The notes under the pieces: generated by a model
What the model was told of the DNA's origin: nothing
The model's database searches: none
What the model saw: only the letters and a program-made list of their open reading frames with translations
In this document: positions 54,428 through 62,920 of the stretch, one piece after another
Numbering within the stretch: position 1 is the stretch's first letter
Layout: every line of letters begins with the position of its first letter
Assembly: GCF_030439915.1 (NCBI RefSeq)
Contig: NZ_JAQFJG010000006.1
Span: 1-64,000, forward strand
DNA length: 64,000 nucleotides
Direction of reading: 5' to 3'
Source: Streptococcus sp. SPS1
Lineage (GTDB): Bacteria > Bacillota > Bacilli > Lactobacillales > Streptococcaceae
Translations under genes and position numbers: made by a program

Positions 54428-55333
54428 ATGATACAATGGTGGCAAATTTTACTTCTCACTTTGTACTCAGCTTATCAAATCTGTGATGAGTTGACGATCG
54501 TTTCATCTGCAGGTTCCCCTGTATTTGCTGGTTTCATTACTGGTTTAATCATGGGAGATGTGACTACGGGTCTGCTTATCGGTGGTAACTTGCAACTGTT
54601 CGTTCTTGGGGTTGGTACCTTCGGTGGTGCTTCTCGTATCGACGCAACTTCTGGTGCGGTTCTTGCGACAGCCTTCTCTGTTTCACAAGGAATTGATGCA
54701 CCGCTTGCAATTACTACAATCGCTGTACCAGTAGCATCTCTCTTGACTTACTTCGACGTTCTTGGACGTATGACAACTACTTTCTTCGCTCACCGTGTGG
54801 ATGCTGCCATCGAACGCTTTGACTATAAAGGTATTGAACGCAACTACCTACTTGGTGCGATTCCTTGGGCTTTATCTCGTGCCCTTCCAGTCTTCTTTGC
54901 CCTTGCTTTTGGTGGTGAATTTGTACAACATGTAGTAGACTTCGTTACAAAATACCAATGGGTTGCAGATGGTTTGACACTCGCAGGACGTATGCTTCCA
55001 GGTCTTGGATTTGCAATCTTGCTTCGTTACCTTCCAGTTAAACGTAACCTTCACTACCTTGCTATGGGATTCGGTTTGACAGCTATGTTGACTGTTCTTT
55101 ACTCATATGTAACAGGTCTTGGTGGCGCTGTTGCTGGTATCGTAGGTACTCTTCCTGCTGAAGTTGCTGAAAAAATTGGTTTCGTGAACAACTTCAAAGG
55201 TTTGTCTATGATTGGTATTTCTATCGTAGGTATTTTCCTTGCAGTGCTTCACTTCAAAAATAGCCAAAAAGTAGCTGTAGCAGCACCTTCTACACCATCA
55301 GAAAGTGGGGAAATCGAAGATGACGAATTCTAA
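54428..55333 (+). CDS. PTS system mannose-family EIIC component
   Basis: The 301-residue integral membrane subunit has about eight hydrophobic segments and the family string GLIMGDVTTGLLIGGNLQLF. AGGAGG stands 8 bases before the ATG. With IID it forms the sugar channel. Its end overlaps the IID start by 14 bases. Confidence 0.94.
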   Translation: MIQWWQILLLTLYSAYQICDELTIVSSAGSPVFAGFITGLIMGDVTTGLLIGGNLQLFVLGVGTFGGASRIDATSGAVLATAFSVSQGIDAPLAITTIAVPVASLLTYFDVLGRMTTTFFAHRVDAAIERFDYKGIERNYLLGAIPWALSRALPVFFALAFGGEFVQHVVDFVTKYQWVADGLTLAGRMLPGLGFAILLRYLPVKRNLHYLAMGFGLTAMLTVLYSYVTGLGGAVAGIVGTLPAEVAEKIGFVNNFKGLSMIGISIVGIFLAVLHFKNSQKVAVAAPSTPSESGEIEDDEF

Positions 55334-56135
55334 TTACAAACTAACAAAAGAAGATTTTAATCAAATCAACAAACGTAGCTTGTTTACTTTCCAATTAGGT
55401 TGGAACTACGAACGTATGCAAGCTTCTGGTTACCTTTACATGATCTTGCCTCAATTGCGTAAAATGTATGGGGATGGAACTCCTGAATTGAAAGAAATGA
55501 TGAAAGTTCATACTCAATTCTTCAATACTTCACCATTCTTCCATACTATTATCGCTGGTTTTGACCTTGCCATGGAAGAAAAAGATGGTGTAGGTTCAAA
55601 AGATGCCGTTAACGGTATCAAGACAGGTTTGATGGGACCATTCGCTCCTCTTGGAGATACAATCTTTGGTTCACTTGTACCTGCTATCATGGGGTCAGTC
55701 GCAGCAACTATGGCTATCGCTGGCCAACCTTGGGGGATCTTCCTTTGGATTGCAGTTGCAGTAGCGTATGACATCTTCCGTTGGAAACAGTTGGAATTTG
55801 CCTACAAAGAAGGGGTTAACCTTATCAACAACATGCAAAGTACCTTGACAGCTTTGATTGACGCTGCATCTGTACTTGGTGTCTTCATGATGGGTGCTCT
55901 TGTAGCAACAGTGATTAACTTTGAAATTTCTTACAAATTGCCAATCGGTGAAAAAATGATTGACTTCCAGGACATCTTGAACTCAATCTTCCCACGCTTG
56001 CTTCCAGCAATCTTTACTGCCTTTATCTTCTGGTTGCTTGGTAAGAAAGGTATGAACTCTACTAAAGCTATCGGTATTATTATCGTACTTGCTTTGGCTC
56101 TTTCTGCCCTTGGTCACTTTGCATTTGGAATGTAA
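55320..56135 (+). CDS. PTS system mannose-family EIID component
   Basis: The 271-residue IID subunit has the typical start (KLTKEDFNQINKRSLFTFQL) and FDLAMEE...GVKTGLMGPFAPLGDT-type core, with C-terminal membrane segments. ATG 55320 lies inside the end of the IIC gene. IIA follows after 6 bases. Confidence 0.94.
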   Translation: MTNSNYKLTKEDFNQINKRSLFTFQLGWNYERMQASGYLYMILPQLRKMYGDGTPELKEMMKVHTQFFNTSPFFHTIIAGFDLAMEEKDGVGSKDAVNGIKTGLMGPFAPLGDTIFGSLVPAIMGSVAATMAIAGQPWGIFLWIAVAVAYDIFRWKQLEFAYKEGVNLINNMQSTLTALIDAASVLGVFMMGALVATVINFEISYKLPIGEKMIDFQDILNSIFPRLLPAIFTAFIFWLLGKKGMNSTKAIGIIIVLALALSALGHFAFGM

Positions 56136-56141
56136 TTCCTT

Positions 56142-56546
56142 ATGACCAAATCATTAATTTTGGTGAGCCATGGTCGCTTCTGTGAGGAGCTTAAAGGTAG
56201 CACAGAAATGATTATGGGCCCACAAGACAACATTTACACAGTAGCTCTTCTTCCAGAAGATGGCCCAGAAGACTTTACTGCAAAATTTGAAGCAGCTATT
56301 GAAGGATTGGATGATTTCCTAGTCTTTGCGGATCTTCTCGGCGGTACACCTTGTAACGTGGTCAGCCGTTTGATCATGGAAGGTCGTGACATCGAACTTT
56401 ATGCAGGGATGAATCTTCCAATGGTGATTGAATTTATCAATGCGAGCCTTACAGGCGCAGATGCGGACTACAAGAGCCGTGCTGCAGAAAGCATTGTGAA
56501 AGTCAATGACCTGTTAGCTGGCTTCGATGATGACGAAGACGAATAA
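56142..56546 (+). CDS. PTS system mannose-family EIIA component
   Basis: The 134-residue cytoplasmic IIA has the phosphohistidine in ILVSHGRFCEEL (about residue 10) and the conserved DLLGGTPCN. It takes phosphate from HPr. A BOX element begins at the last base of its stop codon. Confidence 0.94.
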   Translation: MTKSLILVSHGRFCEELKGSTEMIMGPQDNIYTVALLPEDGPEDFTAKFEAAIEGLDDFLVFADLLGGTPCNVVSRLIMEGRDIELYAGMNLPMVIEFINASLTGADADYKSRAAESIVKVNDLLAGFDDDEDE

Positions 56547-56743
56547 TACTCTTTGAAAATCTCTCTAAACCATACTAGTGTCGCCTTGCCGTAGGTATAT
56601 GTTACTGACGTCGTCAGTTCTATCCACAACCTCAAAACGGTGTTTTGAGCTGACTTCGTCAGTTCTATCTACAACCTCAAAGCAGTGCTTTGAGCAGCCT
56701 GCGGCTAGTTTCCTAGTTTGCTCTTTGATTTTCATTGAGTATA
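56546..56743 (+). repeat. BOX element, two boxB units
   Basis: Degenerate boxA (GTGTCGCCTTGCCGTAGG), two boxB units (CCTCAAAACGGTGTTTTGAG; CCTCAAAGCAGTGCTTTGAG) and boxC. It starts at the PTS IIA stop codon and could stabilise or end the upstream mRNA. Confidence 0.94.
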
Positions 56744-56745
56744 CG

Positions 56746-56870
56746 ATGTGACAACGTGAAAATCATAGGGAAAATAGGCGATAGGAGGATGGAGCGATGC
56801 TCCGACGATAATCGGTCTTTTTCCCAAAGATTTTAGTTGGAACTCGATTCAATTCATGTGACAACGTGAA
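56746..56870 (+). repeat. 15-bp direct repeats flanking a short segment
   Basis: ATGTGACAACGTGAA occurs at 56746-56760 and 56856-56870, 110 bases apart. Between them lies a short G/A-rich segment with GGAGCGATGCTCC (a small hairpin) and no gene. Function is unknown. Confidence 0.7.
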
Positions 56871-56900
56871 CATCGTCAGAACAACTTATATAGAATATAC

Positions 56901-56929
56901 ATGGGAATGGGGCTTACTCCCATTCCCAT
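56901..56929 (+). terminator. Perfect hairpin before agaS (terminator or leader element)
   Basis: ATGGGAATGGG and CCCATTCCCAT form an 11-bp perfect stem with a 7-base loop, followed by ATATTTAATAG. The agaS ribosome binding site is 15 bases on. It could end upstream transcripts or protect the agaS mRNA. Confidence 0.6.
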
Positions 56930-56953
56930 ATTTAATAGAAAAAGAGGAACTCA

Positions 56954-58120
56954 ATGCTACATTATACAAAAGAAGACTTGCTCGAATTGGGTGCAGAAAT
57001 CACTACACGTGAAATCTACCAACAGCCTGATGTATGGAAAGAAGCTTTTGAATCTTATCAAGAACAAGGTGAAGAAATTGCAGCCTTCCTGCAAGGGATT
57101 GCTGATAAACATGACTATATCAAGGTTATCTTGACAGGTGCGGGGACTTCTGCTTATGTGGGAGATACTTTGGTACCATACTTTAAGGAAGTCTATGACG
57201 AACGCAAATGGAATTTCAATGCTATTGCGACCACAGATATCGTTGCCAATCCAGAAACTTATTTGAAAAAAGATGTGGTAACTGTCCTTGTATCTTTCGC
57301 TCGTAGTGGAAATTCACCTGAAAGTGTGGCAACTGTTGATTTGGCCAAATCCTTGGTGGATGAGCTTTATCAAGTGACGATTACTTGTGCAGCAGATGGT
57401 AAATTGGCTCTTCAAGCCCATGGCGATGACCGCAATCTTTTGCTTTTGCAACCAGCTGCTTCTAATGATGCTGGATTTGCCATGACTTCCAGCTTTACGT
57501 CTATGATGTTGACAGCTCTCTTGGTCTTTGATCCTACAGAATTTGCTGTGAAAGCTGAACGTTTTGAAGTTGTATCTAGTCTTGCCCGTAAAATCCTAGA
57601 CAAGGCAGAAGATGTCAAAGAGCTTGTTGATTTAGACTTTAACCGTGTCATCTATCTAGGCGCTGGTCCTTTCTTTGGACTTGCTCATGAAGCTCAGCTC
57701 AAGATTTTGGAATTGACAGCTGGCCAAGTTGCGACCATGTATGAAAGCCCAGTCGGCTTCCGTCACGGTCCAAAATCTCTTATCAACGAAGATACAGTTG
57801 TTTTGGTCTTTGGTACAACGACAGACTACACTCGTCAGTACGACTTGGACTTGGTTCGTGAAGTTGCAGGTGACCAGATTGCTCGTCGTGTTGTGCTTTT
57901 GAGTGATCAAGCCTTTGGTCTTGAAAATGTCAAAGAAGTGGCCCTTGGTTGTGGCGGTGTCTTGAATGATATTTACCGTGTCTTCCCTTACATCGTTTAT
58001 GCCCAACTCTTTGCCCTATTGACTTCACTCAAGGTAGAAAATAAACCTGATACACCGTCTCCTACAGGTACAGTAAACCGTGTGGTACAAGGTGTTATCA
58101 TCCACGAATATCAAAAGTAA
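56954..58120 (+). CDS. agaS: AgaS-type sugar isomerase/deaminase (SIS domain)
   Basis: The 388-residue protein has two SIS domains: GAGTSAYVGDT and SFARSGNSPES in the first, YLGAGPFFGLAHEAQLK and ESPVGFRHGPKS in the second. AgaS acts as galactosamine-6-phosphate deaminase/isomerase. This suggests the PTS imports an amino sugar such as GalNAc, or a galactosyl-hexosamine disaccharide cut by BgaC. GAGGAACTC precedes the ATG. Confidence 0.91.
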   Translation: MLHYTKEDLLELGAEITTREIYQQPDVWKEAFESYQEQGEEIAAFLQGIADKHDYIKVILTGAGTSAYVGDTLVPYFKEVYDERKWNFNAIATTDIVANPETYLKKDVVTVLVSFARSGNSPESVATVDLAKSLVDELYQVTITCAADGKLALQAHGDDRNLLLLQPAASNDAGFAMTSSFTSMMLTALLVFDPTEFAVKAERFEVVSSLARKILDKAEDVKELVDLDFNRVIYLGAGPFFGLAHEAQLKILELTAGQVATMYESPVGFRHGPKSLINEDTVVLVFGTTTDYTRQYDLDLVREVAGDQIARRVVLLSDQAFGLENVKEVALGCGGVLNDIYRVFPYIVYAQLFALLTSLKVENKPDTPSPTGTVNRVVQGVIIHEYQK

Positions 58121-58317
58121 GACTTCTTCGAAAATCTCTTTAAATCATACTAGTGTTGCCTTGCCGTAGGTATGGTTACTGACTTCGTCAGTTCTATCTA
58201 CAACCTCAAAACAGTGTTTTGAGCTGACTTCGTCAGTTCTATCCACAACCTCAAAGCAGTGATTTGAGCAGCCTGCGGCTAGCTTCCTAGTTTGTTCTTT
58301 GATTTTCATTGAGTATA
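58121..58317 (+). repeat. BOX element, two boxB units
   Basis: boxA (GTGTTGCCTTGCCGTAGG), two boxB units and boxC, directly after the agaS stop. It separates agaS and galM. The stretch after it to galM (58318-58433) holds ATAGATTG/CTATGG-type pairs and an AAAAGGAGAAGAG ribosome binding site. Confidence 0.93.
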
Positions 58318-58433
58318 AGATAGTGTTTATGAATTCTTGACAAGAGGATTTGTATATCATCAGGCAAACCATAGATTGTCAATTCGCTTTCTATGGTTTG
58401 TTTGCTTGAGAGAAATAGTAAAAGGAGAAGAGA

Positions 58434-59471
58434 ATGAAAGCATACACAGAGCGTGTGTTTGGAAATGTTGAGGGACAAGATATTTTGGCCTATCGTTTTG
58501 AGACGGACGGTGGCTACCAGCTTGAAGTTATGACCTATGGTGCGACCATCTTGCGCTATGTAACGCCTGACAAGGATGGAAATTTTGCCAACGTTATCTT
58601 GGGTTTTGATGACTTTGCTAGCTATGTAGGTAATAGTCCCAAACATGGAGCTAGCGTAGGTCCTGTGGCAGGCCGTATTACTGGTGCGACATTTGAACTC
58701 AATGGCAAGACTTATGACCTTGAAGTCAACAATGCTAGCAATTGTAATCACAGTGGTTCAACAGGTTGGGATTCGAGTTTGTTTGAACTAGTTGAAGTGA
58801 GTGACCATGGCTTGACCCTCTACACAGAGCGTACAGATGGTACAGGAGGATTTCCTGGCAATCTCAAGATTTGGATTAGTTATCACTTGGAAGAAACTGG
58901 TGCCTATGAAATCAGCTACAAGGTAACAACAGATCAGGATACGCTGGTCAATCCAACCAACCACAGCTATTTCAACTTGTCTGGTGATTTCACGCAGACG
59001 ATTGACCGCCATGTCTTCCAGCTAAATACTGAGGGCATTTATCCAATCGCTCCCGACGGTGTTCCTGCCAAAACTCCAGAAGCCAACCGTGATGTGGTCA
59101 AACACATCTACAATGGTGCCTTGTTGAAGGATATCTTTGCAGAGGAAGATGAGCAAATCCAGCTGGTATCAGGTTTGGATCATCCATTTGCCCTTCCTGC
59201 AGGTCATGACAATGCTGGTTTCCTTTATGACCAAAACTCAGGTCGCTTCCTGCTCTTCAAGACAGAGGCTCCTTGCTTTGTAGTATACACAGCAAATTTT
59301 GTGGATGAGAGTGTCATCATAGGAGGTCAGCCAATGCTACAGCACAATGGGATTGCCCTTGAAGCGCAAGTTTTACCAGATGCCATTCACAGTAACCTCA
59401 AAGACCAAGTCATCCTTAAAGCAGGTCAAACCTTCACAAGTAAGACACGTTATGAACTTGTTGTGAAGTGA
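58434..59471 (+). CDS. galM: Aldose 1-epimerase (mutarotase)
   Basis: GalM interconverts alpha and beta anomers of galactose and glucose, feeding galactose released by BgaC into catabolism. The 345-residue protein has catalytic His in NCNHSGSTGWD and NPTNHSYFNLSG and the Glu in HNGIALEAQ. AAAAGGAG precedes the ATG. A bidirectional terminator follows. Confidence 0.95.
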   Translation: MKAYTERVFGNVEGQDILAYRFETDGGYQLEVMTYGATILRYVTPDKDGNFANVILGFDDFASYVGNSPKHGASVGPVAGRITGATFELNGKTYDLEVNNASNCNHSGSTGWDSSLFELVEVSDHGLTLYTERTDGTGGFPGNLKIWISYHLEETGAYEISYKVTTDQDTLVNPTNHSYFNLSGDFTQTIDRHVFQLNTEGIYPIAPDGVPAKTPEANRDVVKHIYNGALLKDIFAEEDEQIQLVSGLDHPFALPAGHDNAGFLYDQNSGRFLLFKTEAPCFVVYTANFVDESVIIGGQPMLQHNGIALEAQVLPDAIHSNLKDQVILKAGQTFTSKTRYELVVK

Positions 59472-59492
59472 AGAGTGGAGTTTCTACTATAT

Positions 59493-59539
59493 AAAAGGCA
59501 TGATAGTAAGTGTTCAAAAACGTTGCTATCATGCCTTTT
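59493..59539. terminator. Bidirectional terminator after galM
   Basis: AAAAGGCATGATAG (59493-59506) and CTATCATGCCTTTT (59526-59539) pair fully. T runs flank on both strands. It serves galM and the convergent operon on the minus strand. Confidence 0.92.
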
Positions 59540-59606
59540 GTCATAGATTGGGTTACCGATTTTTTTCAAATGGAGTGTTCGTCCAGATTATGTTAGAGAT
59601 TCTAGT

Positions 59607-60290
59607 CTACAAATTCTTTCTCTTCTTGGCATTCTTGGTCAGGGAAACCTGGTAAGTATCCTGTTCTTTAGTGAGGTAATGGATGACTTGAAAATCATCT
59701 GTTTGAGCCTTGAAATCCACTTCATAGACAGTGGTGACTTGTTCTCCATCATTGCTGGTATCAATGGAGATGAGGTCTAACTCGGTACAGAATTGTGATA
59801 GCCCAGATTGGATAGTTTGGAGTTGCTTTTCTTGGTTGGCGATTGTGATGGTCAATAGTCTGCGACGTTGGTGATTGCTCTTGCTTTGTTGCTTTTCTAA
59901 AAGAAGCCATACTGCTAAGATAAAGACAGTGAAGAGAATAGCCAGAGCTAGGTAGCCTGTCCCTGCTGCCAGCCCGATAATCATGGCAAGGAAGATTGCA
60001 ATTAGTTCCCGTGAGCCACTGGTAGCTGAACGAAAACGAATGAGGCTAAAAGTTCCTGCAACAGCGATAGAGGTTCCTAGTCTGCCATTTACCAGAAAGA
60101 TGACCAAGGTCATCAAGCAGGGGAGTAGGGTCAAACTAACAGCAAATTCCCGTGTATAGAGGGTACGGTGTTTGTAAGCCCAGGTCAGCGCCAAACCTAA
60201 AATCAGGCTGACAAAGAGAGCCAGAAAGAGTTGGATAGGATTGGCAGTAGCAGTTGTGTCGTTGAAAATAGAATTGAAAAGATTAGACAT
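59607..60290 (-). CDS. DUF4956 family membrane protein
   Basis: The 227-residue protein has about four N-terminal membrane segments (to about residue 130) and a soluble C-terminal half. The string GTSIAVAGTFSLIRFRSATSGS is characteristic of DUF4956. Such proteins are often paired with VTC-domain polymerases, as here, with the start overlapping the VTC gene end by 8 bases. The role is unknown, perhaps export or control of polyphosphate. Confidence 0.85.
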   Translation of the reverse strand: MSNLFNSIFNDTTATANPIQLFLALFVSLILGLALTWAYKHRTLYTREFAVSLTLLPCLMTLVIFLVNGRLGTSIAVAGTFSLIRFRSATSGSRELIAIFLAMIIGLAAGTGYLALAILFTVFILAVWLLLEKQQSKSNHQRRRLLTITIANQEKQLQTIQSGLSQFCTELDLISIDTSNDGEQVTTVYEVDFKAQTDDFQVIHYLTKEQDTYQVSLTKNAKKRKNL

Positions 60291-61059
60291 AAGTAGTACC
60301 TACACTTTCTATGCTTGGTCGTGGGCTATAGTCCAGCCCCTGAGACTTGTGGTAGGCGCAGCTGTATTTTGAAAATTTCTGCTTTACCAGTCCATATTGG
60401 TCGAGAATATCTTGTAGCCATTGGGGTTTTCTACCAGGTGCTTTAATTTCCATGATGACAATGTCCTCGTTTAGTAGAGGGAAACCGTCTTTTCCTGAAA
60501 ATAAACTGACATTCTCATCACGATAGGTTAGATTTTGGTCAATGGTGACACGAATTTTATTGTAGGGAAATCCGCTAATTTCTTTCTTTTCCTTGAGAGA
60601 AAAGCGGTCGTAGTAGATATACATACGAGGGATGATAGATTGCTGGTATTCTTCTTGGAGTTGCTGGATTTTTTCAATCATCATTTGGTCCTTGATGCTG
60701 CTATCCAGCTGTCCTTTGGTCATAAACTGGGTGATAGACTGGGGAGTCGACAAGAGACGATATTTTCGCCCGACACCAGTCCTGTCCTTGGATTTGATTT
60801 CTAAAAATACCTGACTATCGGGCTGGACTTGACTGAGATAGGTTCGCATCCGAATCTTTTCTTTACGCTTAGTACCTTGGCCATCCTCCTGAATCATATC
60901 AAATTGCTCTGTATCAAAGTAGATGTTGGAAATGGTCGAAGTTGGATAATCATCCTCGACGAGGTATGTTTTTAAGTTTTCTATTAAATCAGCCAAGTCA
61001 GTCTTGGCAACGACATATTTGGTTTCAATTCGTTTAAAGCTTGTTTCAATTGGTTTCAT
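60283..61059 (-). CDS. VTC-domain protein (polyphosphate polymerase-like)
   Basis: The 258-residue protein has the VTC tunnel fold: FKRIETKYVV, SNIYFDTEQFD, KIRMRTYL, VFLEIKSKDRTGVGRKYR and IMEIKAPGRKPQWL, giving the basic and acidic residues that bind polyphosphate and metal. In yeast Vtc4 this domain makes polyphosphate from ATP; activity here is inferred. The start at 61059 (MKPIETSF) follows AAAGGAG; the frame from 61080 lacks one. A BOX element lies upstream in its leader. Confidence 0.85.
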   Translation of the reverse strand: MKPIETSFKRIETKYVVAKTDLADLIENLKTYLVEDDYPTSTISNIYFDTEQFDMIQEDGQGTKRKEKIRMRTYLSQVQPDSQVFLEIKSKDRTGVGRKYRLLSTPQSITQFMTKGQLDSSIKDQMMIEKIQQLQEEYQQSIIPRMYIYYDRFSLKEKKEISGFPYNKIRVTIDQNLTYRDENVSLFSGKDGFPLLNEDIVIMEIKAPGRKPQWLQDILDQYGLVKQKFSKYSCAYHKSQGLDYSPRPSIESVGTTYV

Positions 61060-61088
61060 AAATCCTGTCTCCTTTATCAAACTGTTTC

Positions 61089-61240
61089 ATACTCAATGAA
61101 AATCAAAGAGCAAACTAGGAAGCTAGCCACAGGTTGCTCAAAACACTGTTTTGAGGTTGTAGATAAAACTGACGAAGTCAGTAACATATATATACGGCAA
61201 GGCTAAGCTGACACGGTTTGAAGAGATTTTCGAAGAGTAT
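61089..61240 (-). repeat. BOX element, one boxB
   Basis: On the minus strand it has degenerate boxA (GTGTCAGCTTAGCCTTGCCG), one boxB and boxC. It lies in the leader of the VTC/DUF4956 operon. Confidence 0.93.
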
Positions 61241-61353
61241 CAGCGCTCTATCTTATTAGAAGATATATGTGTCTGGGCAAGTTGCACTTGCTTGTGACTA
61301 GTCTAGGGAACTTTCCTAAAACTTTTGTTAAAGATAACTTAACTGAAACTGAA

Positions 61354-61408
61354 TTTAAGAAAACTTTCAGAAAAAGTTCAGATTTTTTTCAGATTTCCCC
61401 TGTAAACT
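61354..61408 (+). promoter_or_regulatory. Four 11-bp-phased hexamers upstream of the lipoprotein gene
   Basis: TTTAAG (61354), TTTCAG (61365), GTTCAG (61376) and TTTCAG (61387) are spaced exactly 11 bp apart. The last ends 10 bp before a TG-extended -10-like TAAACT (61403-61408). This suits a response regulator of the OmpR/PhoB class bound on one DNA face. It resembles a CiaR site (TTTAAG-N5-TTTAAG) without matching it. Confidence 0.6.
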
Positions 61409-61441
61409 AAGCTCAAGCTAAATGAAGGCGAGGAAAAAAGT

Positions 61442-62680
61442 ATGAAATCAAAAAAATGGGCTCTAATCTTAACCAGTTTAACAGCTTTGACTTTGATGAC
61501 AGCTTGTGGGCAGTCAACGACCAAGTCAAGTACAACTGCAGCGGCAGATACCACTGCCATCACAACTTCAGCTAAAAATAGTCAATCTTCTTATTTTACA
61601 GAAAAGGACTACGATACATCTTATGATGAAAATACAGCCTCTAAGATTGAATTGTCAGGCTCATCTGCAAGTGTCTCTGGAGACGGTGTGACAGTTTCTG
61701 GTTCAACAGTGACTATCTCAAAAGCAGGTACCTATGTCATCTCTGGTCAGTCTGACGGAGTGCAAATTCAAATTGCAGCTGATAAGTCTGATGATGTGAA
61801 ACTTGTTCTCAAAGGCGCAACCATGACTAATACAGATGCGGCTATTTCGGCTACAAGCGCAGGTCATGTCTACCTCACTCTAGCAGAGGGAACCACCAAC
61901 AGTCTGTCCGACTCAAGCTCTAATAGTGATGAAAAGGCAAATGCCGCTCTCTTCTCTAAGGTTGATTTGACCATCAATGGCTCAGGAACTCTCAATGTAG
62001 ATGGCAAGAAAAGCAATGCTATCAAGGCTAACGACACCCTCCACATCACAGGTGGAACCTTTAACATCACATCAGTTGGCGATGCCTTTAATGTCAATGA
62101 TGAACTTAATGTCACTGGTGCGACCATGACGATCGATGCTAAGGAAGATGGTGTCAAAGTTGACAATGATGACGATATGACTGTCGGAAATATGTATTTG
62201 GCGAACAATACCATAATAGTCACAGCAGGCGATGATGGCATTCACGCTTCTGGCAACCTAGTGATTGATAGTGGTACTTACACAGTCAAGAATGCGACTG
62301 AAGGAATTGAAGGGAAAGCCATTACGATCAATGGTGGAGATATCAATGTCTACTCGACAGATGATGGAGTCAATGCAGCCAATAAAAATGCCCAGCAAAG
62401 TGACATTTACTTTACTATGACAGGTGGAAATCTAACTGTAGAAGTCGGTCAAGGAGATACAGACCCAATTGACTCAAACGGGAATATCACAGTCACAGGC
62501 GGAACCATTAAATTGATAGGACAATCAGGCTTTGACTTTGATGGAACAGCAACCTACACAGGTGGGGATATCTACATCAACGGCGAAAAACAAACAGATA
62601 TTGTCAATTCTATGCCTGGAGGCGGAGGCCCGAATGGAGGTCCTCAAGGCGGCGGCCCAGCCCCTGGCGGACGAGGATAA
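61442..62680 (+). CDS. Surface lipoprotein with carbohydrate-binding-like beta-helix (DUF4353)
   Basis: The 412-residue protein has a lipobox (LMTAC, Cys 21), a Ser/Thr-rich spacer, then a long run of short beta strands (about 70-385; ITGGTFNITSVGDAFNV type), typical of the DUF4353/carbohydrate-binding-domain group. It ends in a Gly/Pro-rich tail. It is divergent from the VTC and DUF4956 genes, often its genomic partners. The ligand is unknown. GAGGAAAAAAGT precedes the ATG. Confidence 0.83.
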   Translation: MKSKKWALILTSLTALTLMTACGQSTTKSSTTAAADTTAITTSAKNSQSSYFTEKDYDTSYDENTASKIELSGSSASVSGDGVTVSGSTVTISKAGTYVISGQSDGVQIQIAADKSDDVKLVLKGATMTNTDAAISATSAGHVYLTLAEGTTNSLSDSSSNSDEKANAALFSKVDLTINGSGTLNVDGKKSNAIKANDTLHITGGTFNITSVGDAFNVNDELNVTGATMTIDAKEDGVKVDNDDDMTVGNMYLANNTIIVTAGDDGIHASGNLVIDSGTYTVKNATEGIEGKAITINGGDINVYSTDDGVNAANKNAQQSDIYFTMTGGNLTVEVGQGDTDPIDSNGNITVTGGTIKLIGQSGFDFDGTATYTGGDIYINGEKQTDIVNSMPGGGGPNGGPQGGGPAPGGRG

Positions 62681-62693
62681 ACAAAAACGAGGC

Positions 62694-62814
62694 TGGGCAA
62701 GAAGTCTTTGAAATCAGAAAAACGCATAGTATCAGGTCTTGAGAAACCTTGGTACTATGTGTTTTATTGTGGGGAGATTTACTTCATTTTCTCCTGAAGT
62801 CGACTTTTTGCCCA
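62694..62814. repeat. Nested inverted-repeat element after the lipoprotein gene
   Basis: Outer arms TGGGCAAGAAGTC (62694-62706) and GACTTTTTGCCCA (62802-62814) enclose an inner pair AAAACGCATAGTA (62719-62731) and TACTATGTGTTTT (62753-62765). The inner arm with TATCA matches, inverted, bases 901-917 near the ISL3 fragments. It may be a terminator combined with a miniature mobile element. Confidence 0.65.
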
Positions 62815-62920
62815 ACATCGTTTTGTCCTGCTATTTGAGTTGTTCTACTTGACTCCAAGTAAAAAAGGAGTATAATGCTGTAATAAACAAAGTTACAATA
62901 AAAAAACAAAGGAGAAATAG

